Shown: positions 51,439 to 60,764, numbered from the stretch's first letter. The stretch: DNA of 64,000 bases from JANPPS01 sp965246925 (GCA_965246925.1 OZ251994.1:3658001-3722000), one strand, 5' to 3'. Notes: generated by a model not told the origin, from the letters alone. Program-made: numbers and translations.

Positions 51439-52790
51439 TGCCAGACATGGAATTTCTGTCGGTCTTGGATATCGCGCAACGGGTCCGCAACGGCCAACTA
51501 TCACCGGTCGCCTACGTCGAGCATCTACTGCTCAGGATCGAGAGCCTCGACCCGCAGCTGAAGGCGTTCTCGCACGTAATGCCGGACGCCGCCCGTCTTG
51601 ACGCCCAGGCTGCGGAAGCCGCTTTGCAACAAGGGAAGCCGATAGGCCTGCTCCATGGCGTGCCCGTCGCGGTGAAGGACAACATCGATGTCACCGGGGT
51701 CCCGACCCTATGCGGCTCGCGGGCGCTGGCCGGCGCGCCGCCCGCTTCCCGGGACGCCGCCATCGTGACCCGGCTCCGCCAAGCCGGCGCCATCATCATC
51801 GGCAAGCTCGCGCTAGAGGAGTTCGCGATCGGTGATCAGGCCCAAGACGAACAGACGCGCAATCCTTGGGATCCGAGCCGCACGGCCGGCGGCTCGTCCA
51901 CCGGGGCCGGGGTCGCCGTCGCGGCCGGTCTCGTGCCCGCCGCCATAGGCACCGATACCGGCGGCTCCGTCCGGAACCCCGCCGCGCTCTGCGGTGTCGT
52001 GGGCATGAAGCCGTCCTTTGGCTGGTTTCCGCTGGACGGCGTCTTCCCGCTCGCCCCATCGCTGGACCATGCCGGCATCATCACGCGGACGGTAGCGGAC
52101 AACGCGTATGTCTTTCAGGCGCTCACTGGACGGACTGCGGCCGCAGCACTTGACATCGGCAGGCTACGCATCGGCATCGTCCGCCATCTCTACCGGCGCG
52201 ACCTCCCTTCTGCACCGGAAATGATCGGCGCCATCGAAGCCGCTGCCGCGACCTTTCAGCGCCTCGGCGCCAGCGTGCAAGACATCGAAATCGACCCGCT
52301 CGAAGCCTATCGGGCGTGCGGCGGAGTCATTCTGGCCAAGGAGTCCTTTGACATCCACGCCGCCCTGCTTGAAACGGAAGCCGAACACTACCACCCGCTA
52401 AGCCGCCGCCTCCTCCTTGGCGGACGCTCGATCACCCGCGACGCCTACGAGGGGGCCCAGCGTCAGCGCGCCAAAGCGCAAAGCGATCTGGCCGCAAAGA
52501 TGCAACACCTCGACCTGCTCATCACCGGCGTCACCCCGACATCCCCCTGCCGCCTCGACGACTTGGCCGCCCTGGAAGCCTCCGGCAACGGCGCCATGCG
52601 ACTCCCCTTCAACGTAACCGGCAACCCCGCCATCGCCCTGCCCATCGGCTTCAGTTCCGAAGGCTTACCGCTATCGCTACAAATGATCGGTAAGCCCAGT
52701 GCCGAGAACGTCGTGTTCAACGCCGCGCTGGCCTACGAGCGGGCGACAATGTGGTCTGCATATCGGCCTACCCTCGACTGGGCACGCTGA
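51438..52790 (+). CDS. Amidase (amidase-signature family)
   Basis: Amidase of 450 residues. The catalytic triad is present: Lys80 in VAVKDNID, cis-Ser153 in TAGGSSTGAG and nucleophile Ser177 in GTDTGGSVRNPA. It lacks GatA-specific flanks and is probably a catabolic amidase. It is coupled to the MOSC fusion (TGATG), which suggests amide hydrolysis after reduction of an N-hydroxylated substrate. The last 58 bases overlap the convergent folK. The frame extends upstream to 51396, but the ATG at 51438 fits. Confidence 0.9.
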   Translation: MPDMEFLSVLDIAQRVRNGQLSPVAYVEHLLLRIESLDPQLKAFSHVMPDAARLDAQAAEAALQQGKPIGLLHGVPVAVKDNIDVTGVPTLCGSRALAGAPPASRDAAIVTRLRQAGAIIIGKLALEEFAIGDQAQDEQTRNPWDPSRTAGGSSTGAGVAVAAGLVPAAIGTDTGGSVRNPAALCGVVGMKPSFGWFPLDGVFPLAPSLDHAGIITRTVADNAYVFQALTGRTAAAALDIGRLRIGIVRHLYRRDLPSAPEMIGAIEAAAATFQRLGASVQDIEIDPLEAYRACGGVILAKESFDIHAALLETEAEHYHPLSRRLLLGGRSITRDAYEGAQRQRAKAQSDLAAKMQHLDLLITGVTPTSPCRLDDLAALEASGNGAMRLPFNVTGNPAIALPIGFSSEGLPLSLQMIGKPSAENVVFNAALAYERATMWSAYRPTLDWAR

Positions 52791-53269
52791 GCCGGATCCT
52801 GGGTTAGGGCGTCAAGCAACTCGCGTGCCGTGCGGCCGAGGACCGGGTGTCGCCACTGCGCCGCCACGTCGCACAGCGGCAACAGGACGAAGGCACGGTC
52901 CTGTAGGCGCGGATGCGGCAGTACCAGGCTCGCGCTAGACCGGCACGCGTCGCCGATGGCCAGCAGGTCCAGATCCAGCACCCGCGCTGCATTTGGCACG
53001 CTGCGCACCCGTCCGGCCGCGTTTTCCAACGCCTGCAGCCGCTCCAGCATGGCCTCGGGCGTCATGGACCCGGTCAAATGCGCCACGCCGTTTACGTAAT
53101 CCGGCTGGTCCGATGCGGGCACCGGGGCCGTCCGATACCAGCGTGACAGGCCGGTCAGGCGCAGACCCGGCAGCTGATCCAATCGCTGCGCCGCCCACCG
53201 GCAAGTCTCGATCGGCGGCGCACCGGCAAGGCTGGGCAAATTGGCGCCGATCGCGACCAGGATCATCAC
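52733..53269 (-). CDS. folK: 2-amino-4-hydroxy-6-hydroxymethyldihydropteridine pyrophosphokinase
   Basis: HPPK, folate synthesis, 178 residues. MILVAIGANLP (with G-A-N), SRWYRTAPVPASDQPDYVNGVAHL and the catalytic ARVLDLDLLAIGD and LVLPHPRLQDRAFVLLPL are all present. Folate enzymes usually placed next to folK (folP, folB) are absent. It overlaps the amidase gene by 58 bases tail-to-tail, so its final residues may be spurious or truly shared. It is divergent from the uracil-DNA glycosylase gene. Confidence 0.93.
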   Translation of the reverse strand: MMILVAIGANLPSLAGAPPIETCRWAAQRLDQLPGLRLTGLSRWYRTAPVPASDQPDYVNGVAHLTGSMTPEAMLERLQALENAAGRVRSVPNAARVLDLDLLAIGDACRSSASLVLPHPRLQDRAFVLLPLCDVAAQWRHPVLGRTARELLDALTQDPAQRAQSRVGRYADHIVARS

Positions 53270-53270
53270 T

Positions 53271-53299
53271 TTGCACTCACCTCATAGTTCTGCTATACT
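53271..53299 (+). promoter_or_regulatory. Promoter of the uracil-DNA glycosylase gene
   Basis: TTGCAC (53271-53276) and TATACT (53294-53299) have a 17-base spacing, with a TGC extended -10. The transcript would start about 35 bases before the ATG. No LexA-type GTTC-N7-GTTC site was seen in this gap. Confidence 0.65.
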
Positions 53300-53340
53300 G
53301 TAACGTCTTAAGAACAAGTTAAACTCAGCTAGGATATACG

Positions 53341-54033
53341 ATGCAAGGTCTTTTACTGACTGAGGATGCCTCGCCATCACACAGTCAAGGCACCATCGCT
53401 ACCCCAGATAGAGACTGCCCGCTTTGCCCCCGTTTGGTCGCCTACCGGGAGGCGAATCGGGCCGCCAATCCGCCGTGGTTCAATGCCCCGGTGCCGAGCT
53501 GGGGACCGGTCGATGCGCCCCTGCTCATCGCTGGGATGGCGCCAGGCGTGCGTGGTGCGAACCGCACCGGCCGGCCTTTTACGGGAGATCACGCCGGCAT
53601 TCTGCTCTATCAAACCCTGCTCTCGACCGGGCTTGCCACGGGTGAATACTTGGCCGAGCCCAATGACACCTTGATACTGCAACGCTGCCGGGTCGTGAAC
53701 GCGGTCCGTTGCGTGCCCCCTGCCAACCTGCCGCAGCCCGCCGAAATCCGCAGCTGTAATCAATTCTTGGCCGCCGAACTCCGCGGCATGCCCAATCTCC
53801 GCGCCGTCCTGGCCCTCGGCGTGCTTGCCCACGCCGCTGTGCTCCAGGCTTGTGGCATTCCCGCCTCCCGCATCCGCTTCCGCCACGGTGCCATACACGA
53901 ACTGCCGGACGGCTTGCTCCTGGGCGACAGCTATCACGTGTCCCGCTACAACACGAACACCGGCGTGCTCACCCGCGAGATGTTCATTGCGGCCGTGGAA
54001 GCCCTCATGCAGCGCGTTGGCCTCGCGGCCTAA
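53341..54033 (+). CDS. Uracil-DNA glycosylase, family 5 (UDGb-like)
   Basis: DNA-repair glycosylase of 230 residues. The N-terminal CPLCPRL provides Fe-S cysteines, followed by GMAPGVRGANRTGRPFTGDHAG, the motif 1 form of family 5 UDGb. Motif 2 region SYHVSRYNTNTGVL is near the C terminus. Family 5 enzymes remove uracil and hypoxanthine. It has its own promoter, and the ATG follows AGGA at seven bases. It converges on the glutathione peroxidase gene with a three-base gap. Confidence 0.9.
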   Translation: MQGLLLTEDASPSHSQGTIATPDRDCPLCPRLVAYREANRAANPPWFNAPVPSWGPVDAPLLIAGMAPGVRGANRTGRPFTGDHAGILLYQTLLSTGLATGEYLAEPNDTLILQRCRVVNAVRCVPPANLPQPAEIRSCNQFLAAELRGMPNLRAVLALGVLAHAAVLQACGIPASRIRFRHGAIHELPDGLLLGDSYHVSRYNTNTGVLTREMFIAAVEALMQRVGLAA

Positions 54034-54036
54034 GCC

Positions 54037-54585
54037 TTAGACCGTGCGGGAAATCTGCACATCGATCGCGGCGCGGAGCAGACCCTTCACCGGCTCCTCG
54101 TCCGAACTATAGGTGCCCACGATCTCACCATCCCGCCCGACCAGCACCTTGGCGAAGTTCCAGCGCGGCTCCCACTTCCGCTCCGCCTTGACCCAGCGGT
54201 AGAACGGTGCCGCCTCGGCGCCCCGCACGTGACTGAGCGCCGACATCGGGAACTCGACCCCATACGTCAGCTCGCAAAACGCCTTCACCTCCGCGTTGCT
54301 GTCCTTTTCCTGGCCAAAATCCTGGCTCGGAATGCCAATCACGGCGAACCCTTTCGCGCCCATGTCGCGGTGCAGCGCCTCGAGCTGCTTGTATTGGTAG
54401 GTGTAGCCGCAGTATGATGCAGTATTCACAACGAGCAATACCTTGCCCCGGTAGTCGGCAAAGCGCAGCAGACCCTCGTCGATGGACGGCATCTCGAACT
54501 GCCATGCCCCGCCCGGCGCCGCCCATCCGGGACGCGTCAGCGCCAAACTTGCAGCGGTAAGCAGTGTGCGGCGGCGTAGAACCAT
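54037..54585 (-). CDS. Glutathione peroxidase family protein, probably exported
   Basis: Thiol peroxidase of 182 residues. The N-terminal segment RRRTLLTAASLALTRPGWAAPG looks like a Tat-type signal peptide (RRR-TLL). The catalytic region NTASYCGYTYQY contains the active cysteine, and WNFAKVLVGRDG supplies the conserved Trp-Asn pair. The usual PCNQFGxQEPG reads PSQDFGQEKDS, so the Gln environment is altered. It follows copA by 19 bases on the same strand, which suggests protection against copper-induced peroxides (inference). Confidence 0.85.
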   Translation of the reverse strand: MVLRRRTLLTAASLALTRPGWAAPGGAWQFEMPSIDEGLLRFADYRGKVLLVVNTASYCGYTYQYKQLEALHRDMGAKGFAVIGIPSQDFGQEKDSNAEVKAFCELTYGVEFPMSALSHVRGAEAAPFYRWVKAERKWEPRWNFAKVLVGRDGEIVGTYSSDEEPVKGLLRAAIDVQISRTV

Positions 54586-54604
54586 AGAAGCCTCCTCGAC
54601 TCGC

Positions 54605-56743
54605 TTACAGATGGTTCAGCGCTTCCGCGCGGCAAGGCCGCCAGCGCCGCAGCCATAGCGCGCTCCCGACCACGCTCACGCTCGATAGCGCCATCGCCGC
54701 ACCGGCCACCACCGGGCTGAGCAACCCAGACGCCGCCAGCGGAATCCCGATCACGTTATAGGCAAACGCCCAGAACAGCCCGTGCCAGATCCGCGCATAG
54801 ACCCGCCCGGCAATATCCAGCGCGTCCGGCACCAACCCCGGATCGCCGCGCATCAGCGTAATGTCGGCCGCCGCCGTGGCGACATCCGTGCCGGTCGCCA
54901 TCGCCATGCCGATATCGGCCGCCGCCAGCGCCGCCGCGTCGTTCACGCCGTCCCCCACCATCACGACGCCACCCCCGGCCCGCAGCGCCGTCACGAACTG
55001 CGCCTTATCCGCCGGCAACGCCTCCGCCCGAACCTCGCCGATCCCAAGCCCGCGCGCCGCCGCATCCGCCGCCGCCTGGTTGTCGCCACTCAGCAACACC
55101 ACGCGCAGCCCCCGGTCCCGCAGCCGCCGCACCGCCGCCGCCGCACCCGGCTTCAGCGCATCCCCGAACGCAAGGACGCCCAGTAACCCATTGTCATCGG
55201 CCAAATACGACACGGTCCGGTCCGGCGCATCCGGCAGCAGACTCACATCCAGCCCGCGCTCCTGCATGAGCCGCGCACTGCCCAGCACCATCCCACGCCC
55301 CTCGACCGTCCCGGCCACCCCGCGGCCCGGTAGCGCCCGCACATCCTGCGCCGGCAAGGCCGCTCCCGCCGCGTCCAGCACGGCCCGGGCCAGCGGATGC
55401 TCGCTCCCACTCTGAAGCGCGGCCGCCCATCGCAGCACATCGCCCGGCGTCACTCCAGGCGCGGCATGCTGCGCCACCAGACCAGGCCGGCCCTCGGTCA
55501 GCGTCCCCGTCTTGTCGAATACCACGACCCGCACCGCCCGCGCCTGCTCCAGCACGGACGCGTCCCGGATCAGGATGCCATACCGCGCCGCCACCCCGGT
55601 CCCGGCCATGATCGCCGCGGGAGTCGCAAGCCCTAACGCGCAGGGGCAAGCGATCACCAGCACCGCAACCGCGTTCACGATCGCCCCCTCAACCCCCGCC
55701 CCGGCCAACCACCATCCGCCCGCCGTCAGCAGCGCGATCGCGATCACCGTCGGCACGAACACCGCGCTGACACGGTCCACCAGCCGCTGCACGGGCGGCT
55801 TGGCCGCCTGCGCGTCCTCCACCAGGCGCACCATCCGCGCAAGCTGGCTCTCGGCACCCAGCGCGCTCACCTCGACCGCCAGCACCGCATCCCCGTTCAG
55901 GCTACCCCCGGTCACCCGGCTGCCCGGCCGCTTCTCGACCGGCAAGCTCTCCCCCGTCAGCAGGCTTTCATCCGCGGCACCCACCCCCTCCCGCACCACG
56001 CCGTCCGCCGCGATACGCTCACCCGGCCGCACCATCAGCAGGTCACCGAGCCGCAAATTCCCCGTCGCGATCTCCACCTCGGCGCCGCCCCGGCGCACCC
56101 GCGCCCGTTCCGGCAACAGATCGCCCAGCGCGCGGATCGCCGCCCCCGCCTGCCGCCGCGCCCGGCCCTCCATCCACTTGCCGACCCGCACCAGCGCGAT
56201 CACCGCGGCCGACGCCTCGAAATACCCCGCCCCCTGCCCGGCCCAGAGCTGCCACACCGACAGCCCGAACGCCGCACTCGTCCCCAGCGCCACCAGCGTG
56301 TCCATGGATCCCGCCCGGTCCCGCAACGCGAGCCAAGCGCCCCGGTAGAACCGCAGCCCGAAGCCGAACTGCACCCCCCCGGCCAGCACCGCCTGCCACA
56401 CACCCGGCAGCGAGAAATGGACGCCAAACGGCATTAGCAGCATCGGCAACAGCAGCGGCACCACCAGCGCACACGCCATCGCCGCCGGCCAGCCGTCCCG
56501 CACCGGGCGCGCCCGCTCGATCGACGCGCCGCCATACCCGGCCGCCTCCAGCGCCGCGAGCAGGCTGCCCACCCCAACCAGCCCAGTCACGCGCACCCGC
56601 TCGGTCGCCAGATTGACCTCGGCCGCGCTCACGCCGGGCACGCGCAGCAGCGCCCGCTCCACCCGCCCCACGCACGCTGCACAGCTCATGCCGGAGACGC
56701 TGAGGTCTATCCGCCCCGCCGGGATGCGCTGTCCACCGTCCAT
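54605..56743 (-). CDS. copA: Copper-translocating P-type ATPase
   Basis: P1B-1 ATPase of 712 residues that exports Cu(I). One N-terminal HMA domain with SGMSCAACVG (Cys21, Cys24), eight TM helices, CPC in VIACPCALGLATP, phosphorylation site DKTGTLTEG, hinge GDGVNDAAAL and the HP motif SGSEHPLARAV. The C-terminal MALSSVSVVGSALWLRR is the Cu-type YN/MSS helix. It is divergent from the CopZ-like gene over 42 bases and cotranscribed with the peroxidase gene. No CueR/MerR regulator gene is nearby. Confidence 0.95.
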   Translation of the reverse strand: MDGGQRIPAGRIDLSVSGMSCAACVGRVERALLRVPGVSAAEVNLATERVRVTGLVGVGSLLAALEAAGYGGASIERARPVRDGWPAAMACALVVPLLLPMLLMPFGVHFSLPGVWQAVLAGGVQFGFGLRFYRGAWLALRDRAGSMDTLVALGTSAAFGLSVWQLWAGQGAGYFEASAAVIALVRVGKWMEGRARRQAGAAIRALGDLLPERARVRRGGAEVEIATGNLRLGDLLMVRPGERIAADGVVREGVGAADESLLTGESLPVEKRPGSRVTGGSLNGDAVLAVEVSALGAESQLARMVRLVEDAQAAKPPVQRLVDRVSAVFVPTVIAIALLTAGGWWLAGAGVEGAIVNAVAVLVIACPCALGLATPAAIMAGTGVAARYGILIRDASVLEQARAVRVVVFDKTGTLTEGRPGLVAQHAAPGVTPGDVLRWAAALQSGSEHPLARAVLDAAGAALPAQDVRALPGRGVAGTVEGRGMVLGSARLMQERGLDVSLLPDAPDRTVSYLADDNGLLGVLAFGDALKPGAAAAVRRLRDRGLRVVLLSGDNQAAADAAARGLGIGEVRAEALPADKAQFVTALRAGGGVVMVGDGVNDAAALAAADIGMAMATGTDVATAAADITLMRGDPGLVPDALDIAGRVYARIWHGLFWAFAYNVIGIPLAASGLLSPVVAGAAMALSSVSVVGSALWLRRWRPCRAEALNHL

Positions 56744-56785
56744 GCTTACCTATAAGCCTCGTGCAACCGTCATTAGGAGCGCGCC

Positions 56786-56983
56786 ATGCAGCAGTTCAAC
56801 GTGTCCGGTATGACGTGCCAGCATTGCATCCGTGCTGTCACGCAGGCGGTGCAGGGCATCGACCCCGCCGCATCGGTCCAGATCGACCTTGCCACCGGCC
56901 ACCTCGCGGCCGGCACCACCGCCAGCGCCGCTGCGATCATCGCCGCGATCGAGGCCGAGGGCTACCGCGCCACCACAGCCTAA
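56786..56983 (+). CDS. copZ: Copper chaperone (CopZ-like, HMA domain)
   Basis: Heavy-metal-associated domain protein of 65 residues. It starts QQFNVSGMTCQHCIRAVTQAVQG, with the MTCxxC copper site, and has the usual beta-alpha-beta-beta-alpha-beta length. It probably delivers Cu(I) to CopA. AGGAG precedes the ATG. Its TAA shares bases with the smpB TAG on the other strand. Confidence 0.92.
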   Translation: MQQFNVSGMTCQHCIRAVTQAVQGIDPAASVQIDLATGHLAAGTTASAAAIIAAIEAEGYRATTA

Positions 56984-57471
56984 CCTTTGTCCCGCATGAC
57001 CCGCGCCTTGTCCCGCGCCCAATCACGCGCCGCGATCGCCTGCCGCTTGTCCTGCTTCTTCCGCCCTTCGCCCACGCCTAGCAGCACCTTGGCCACGCCG
57101 CGGTCATTGAAGTGGATCTGCAGCGGCACAAGCGTCAGCCCGTCCCGGGTGCTGGCGCCGATCAGCTCGCCGATCTGCTTGTGCTTCAGCAGCAGCTTCC
57201 GCGGCGCCCGCGGCTCGAACCGGGACAGCACTCCCGCCTGATATTCCGGAATGTAGCAGTTGAACAGGAACAACTCGCCGTCCCGCTCCCCGGCCCAGGC
57301 CTCCGTCAAAGTCGCGCGGCCATGCCGCAAAGACTTCACCTCCGGCCCCTTCAGTACCAACCCGGCCTCCATCGTCTGCTTGATGGTATAGTCGAACCGC
57401 GCTTTACGATTTTGCGCCGCGATACCATGGGAGATCAGGCCGGACTTCTTCTTCGTCTTGGACTCGGCCAT
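56980..57471 (-). CDS. smpB: SsrA-binding protein SmpB
   Basis: tmRNA-binding trans-translation factor of 163 residues. HGIAAQNRKARFDYTIKQTMEAG opens the beta-barrel, KSLRHGRATLTEAWA and the C-terminal ARDWARDKARVMRDKG helix are complete. The ATG at 57471 overlaps the dapA TAA (TAATG), a conserved dapA-smpB coupling. Upstream frame extension is a shadow of dapA. Confidence 0.96.
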   Translation of the reverse strand: MAESKTKKKSGLISHGIAAQNRKARFDYTIKQTMEAGLVLKGPEVKSLRHGRATLTEAWAGERDGELFLFNCYIPEYQAGVLSRFEPRAPRKLLLKHKQIGELIGASTRDGLTLVPLQIHFNDRGVAKVLLGVGEGRKKQDKRQAIAARDWARDKARVMRDKG

Positions 57472-58349
57472 TAATTGAGCAGCCCAGCCCCCTGCATCGC
57501 CGCCCACACCTGGTCCCGCGTGCCATCGGTAATCGGCGCCATCGGCAACCGGCAATACTCGGAACCATGGCCCAGCAGGCTTGCGCCATACTTCACCGGG
57601 CCCGGGTTGCTCTCGCTGAACATCGCGTCATGCAGCGGCAGCAGCCGGTCCTGAATCGCCATCGCCCGCTCGATTTGTCCATCCGCCCAGGCCCGGTGCA
57701 TCTCGCTGCATAGCCGGGGCGCCACGTTGCCCGTGACACTGATGCAGCCTGCCCCGCCCGCCGCCAAGAACGCCAGCGCCGTGTGATCCTCCCCCGACAT
57801 CTGGTCGAAATCCGGCCCGCACGCCGCTTTGGTGTGCAACGGCCGGGTCAGGCTGGCGGTCGCGTCCTTGACGCCCACGATGTTCTTGTGCCGCGCCAGC
57901 CGCGCCATGGTCGCCACGCTCATATCCACCACGCTCCGCGGCGGAATGTTATAGATCACGATCGGCAGATCGACGGTATTGGCCACCGCCATGAAGTGAA
58001 GGTACAGCCCCTCCTGGGTCGGCTTGTTGTAATACGGCGTCACCACCAACGCCCCGTCCGCCCCGGCCTCCTTCGCATGCTGCGCCAGCTCGATCGCCTC
58101 CGCCGTGCTGTTCGACCCCGCCCCCGCCAGCACCGGGACCCGCCCGGCCGAGACTTGTACCGCGATCTCCACCACCCGCTTATGCTCGGCATGACTGAGA
58201 GTCGGGCTCTCCCCGGTCGTGCCCACCGGCACGATTCCCTCCGTCCCCTGGCCGATCTGCCATTCGACGAACTCGGCAAACGCCCTCTCATCCAGCGCGC
58301 CATCCGGCGTGAAGGTGGTGATGAGCGCGACGTAACTGCCCTTGAACAT
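57471..58349 (-). CDS. dapA: 4-hydroxy-tetrahydrodipicolinate synthase
   Basis: First committed enzyme of the lysine/diaminopimelate branch, condensing pyruvate and aspartate semialdehyde. The 292 residues align without gaps to the standard numbering: GTTGESPTLSHAEH (Thr44/45), Tyr107 in TPYYNKP, Tyr133 in IYNIPPRS, Arg138 and Schiff-base Lys161 in VGVKDATA. The start is the ATG at 58349. It lies divergent to the lytic transglycosylase and overlaps smpB. Confidence 0.96.
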   Translation of the reverse strand: MFKGSYVALITTFTPDGALDERAFAEFVEWQIGQGTEGIVPVGTTGESPTLSHAEHKRVVEIAVQVSAGRVPVLAGAGSNSTAEAIELAQHAKEAGADGALVVTPYYNKPTQEGLYLHFMAVANTVDLPIVIYNIPPRSVVDMSVATMARLARHKNIVGVKDATASLTRPLHTKAACGPDFDQMSGEDHTALAFLAAGGAGCISVTGNVAPRLCSEMHRAWADGQIERAMAIQDRLLPLHDAMFSESNPGPVKYGASLLGHGSEYCRLPMAPITDGTRDQVWAAMQGAGLLN

Positions 58350-58431
58350 GGCACGATCCAATTGAGACAAGACGGCGAACGTAAGCAGACGGGCCATACG
58401 CCGCAAGGCCGAACCGCGCTATGATGCCGCC

Positions 58432-60306
58432 ATGCGCATGCTCTTGCTTTGCCTCAGCCTCGTCGCCGGTGACCCGGTGCCGGACGGCCCCCGCCTGCTG
58501 ACCGCCATCCGCGCCGCGGATTGGGCCTCCGCCGACAGCATCGCCGCCACCTTGCCGGACCCGCTCGCCCGCAAGCTGGCGCAATACTACCGCCTGCTGA
58601 CCCCCAACGCCGCCCGCGCGCGGGAACTCGCGGACTTTCTCGCGCAGAACCCGGACTGGCCGTCCCAGAACCTCCTCGCACGCCGCCTGTCGGAGGCCTT
58701 GCTGACCGAGCCCGATGACCTCACCGCCCAGCAAATCTGCACCGCCCGCCCGCCCGGCACGCCCGCCGCCCTGCTGCGCTGCGCCGATGCGGCCGCCCGC
58801 ACCGGCCATCCCAATGAGGCCGCAGCGTCCGCCCGTGACGCCTGGGTGCGCGGCATCGACGCCGGGGCGGAGGTCGCCTTCCTCCGCCAATGGGGCCGCG
58901 TGCTGACCCGGGACGACCAATGGCGCCGCTTCGACCGCCTGGCCTGGACCGATAGCGGCGCCCCCGGCGGCCCAGCCTCCCGGCAATCCCTCCGCCTCGA
59001 CCCCGCCGACCGCCCGCTGGCCGAGGCCCGGCTCGCCCTCCGCCGGGATGACCCGAACGCGCCGGCCTTGGTCTCCGTCCTTCCCCGCCGGGACGACCCG
59101 GCCCTCATGCTCGACCTTGCCCGCTGGTACCGTCGCGCCGGGCTGGACCGCGACGCCGCACAGCTCTGGGCGGCGCAGGGCGTCGCCGCCGAACAAGCGG
59201 CCCCCGACCGCCGCGGCGCATTCTGGGACGAGCGTGCGCTGCTCGGCCGCCGCCTATTGCGCATGGGCGCCCCCGCCGACGCCCTCCTTGTGTTCGACAC
59301 CCCGGCCCAAACCGGAGAGGCCGCGCTCGACCTCGCCTTCCTCGCCGGCTTCACCGCGCTGCAACTCGACCGTCCTGAGGCCGCGCTGAAATATTTCGAG
59401 CGCCTGGCCACCCTCTCGCTCTCCGTCCTGACGCAAAGCCGGGCCAATTACTGGCGCGCACGGGCGCTCACCGCGCTGGGCCGCCCTCCGGACGACGCCT
59501 ACGCCGCCGCCGCCCTCTGGCCCACCACCTATTACGGACAGCTCGCCGCCCGCACCCGCGGCGAGACCGAATCGGCCTTGCAGGCCCGCCTGCGCGCCGG
59601 CGGTGACCCGGCCTGGACCAAAGCCGAGGCGCAGCTCCTGCTGGACCGTGAAATCGCCCGCGCCGCCATCCTGCTCACCGCCTGGGGCGATCCGCGCCGT
59701 GCCCGCCCGTTCCTGATCCGCCTCGATGACACTGGCCCCACCCCGCCGCAGCGCTCCATGTTGGCGCACATGGCCGCGGATTTCGGCCTGCCCGACCAAG
59801 CCGTGGCGCTGGCCCGCCGCGCCGGACGGGACGGCTATACCCTGCCCCAAGCCGGTTGGCCCCGCCCGTTCTCCCCACCCCCGGGCATCGACGCCGCCGT
59901 CGTCCTGGCGCTGATGCGGCAGGAAAGCAGCTTCGACGACGCCATCGTAAGCCCCGCCGGCGCCCGCGGCCTCATGCAGCTCATGCCCGCCACCGCAGCC
60001 ACCGTCGCCCGCAGCCTCGCCGTCCCGGTCAACGTGCCCGCGCTGACCGAAGACCCTGCCTACAACATGCGTCTCGGCACCGCCTACCTCCAGGGCCTGC
60101 TGACCCAATTCGGCTCCGTCCCGCTGGCCTTGGCCGCCTACAATGCCGGACCCCGCCGGGTCACCGACTGGCTCACCGCCAATGGCGACCCACGAATAGG
60201 CCCGGTCACGATGGTCGACTGGATCGAGCTGATCCCCTTCAACGAAACCCGCAACTACGTGCAGCGAGTCATGGAGAATATCACCATCTACCAGGCCCGG
60301 CCATGA
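58432..60306 (+). CDS. Soluble lytic murein transglycosylase
   Basis: Slt70-type enzyme of 624 residues that cuts the glycan of peptidoglycan. A short signal peptide (MRMLLLCLSLVAG) precedes a long alpha-superhelical TPR-like region (about 20-460) and the lysozyme-like domain. The catalytic Glu is in ALMRQESSFDDAIVSPAGARGLMQLMP, with the downstream NMRLGTAYL and AYNAGPRRV motifs. It overlaps pgpA by 4 bases (ATGA). Size and order match Slt family members next to dapA. Confidence 0.93.
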   Translation: MRMLLLCLSLVAGDPVPDGPRLLTAIRAADWASADSIAATLPDPLARKLAQYYRLLTPNAARARELADFLAQNPDWPSQNLLARRLSEALLTEPDDLTAQQICTARPPGTPAALLRCADAAARTGHPNEAAASARDAWVRGIDAGAEVAFLRQWGRVLTRDDQWRRFDRLAWTDSGAPGGPASRQSLRLDPADRPLAEARLALRRDDPNAPALVSVLPRRDDPALMLDLARWYRRAGLDRDAAQLWAAQGVAAEQAAPDRRGAFWDERALLGRRLLRMGAPADALLVFDTPAQTGEAALDLAFLAGFTALQLDRPEAALKYFERLATLSLSVLTQSRANYWRARALTALGRPPDDAYAAAALWPTTYYGQLAARTRGETESALQARLRAGGDPAWTKAEAQLLLDREIARAAILLTAWGDPRRARPFLIRLDDTGPTPPQRSMLAHMAADFGLPDQAVALARRAGRDGYTLPQAGWPRPFSPPPGIDAAVVLALMRQESSFDDAIVSPAGARGLMQLMPATAATVARSLAVPVNVPALTEDPAYNMRLGTAYLQGLLTQFGSVPLALAAYNAGPRRVTDWLTANGDPRIGPVTMVDWIELIPFNETRNYVQRVMENITIYQARP

Positions 60307-60764
60307 AGCCGGCGATTTTGGGAAAACGTGGCGTGGCCAGCGTGATCGGAGTCGGCTTCCTACCCCGGGCACCCGGCACTTGGGCGTCGGCAGCCGCCCT
60401 CATCGCCGGCTGCGCACTCCTGCCCTGGCCCGGCGCCCTCCCCGTCGCGGCCGGGCTGGCCTGCGCCGCCGGCTTCTGGGCCATCCCGGGCGCCGTGCCG
60501 GACTGGGAGGCGGACCCGGCATGGGTCGTGATCGATGAGGTCGCCGGGCAATGGATCGCCATGCTTGGGCTCGCCGGGTTCACCTGGTATGGCGTGGCGC
60601 TGGCATTCGCCGGGTTTCGCGTGCTGGATATCACCAAGCCCGGCCCGGTCGGCTGGGCGGACCGCCAGGGTGGCGCGTTCGGCATCATGGCCGACGACAT
60701 CATCGCCGGCGGCATCACCGCCGCCGGCCTCCTGGCGCTGCGCTTCCTCGGAGTGGAGCTATGA
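60303..60764 (+). CDS. pgpA: Phosphatidylglycerophosphatase A
   Basis: Membrane phosphatase of 153 residues that dephosphorylates phosphatidylglycerophosphate. The PgpA motifs are present: GVGFLPRAPGTWAS, VVIDEVAGQWIAML and FRVLDITKPGPVGWADRQ, then GIMADDIIAGG. Three or four TM helices. Overlaps the transglycosylase and the pncC gene by four bases at each end (ATGA), so the three are one unit. Confidence 0.94.
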   Translation: MKPAILGKRGVASVIGVGFLPRAPGTWASAAALIAGCALLPWPGALPVAAGLACAAGFWAIPGAVPDWEADPAWVVIDEVAGQWIAMLGLAGFTWYGVALAFAGFRVLDITKPGPVGWADRQGGAFGIMADDIIAGGITAAGLLALRFLGVEL

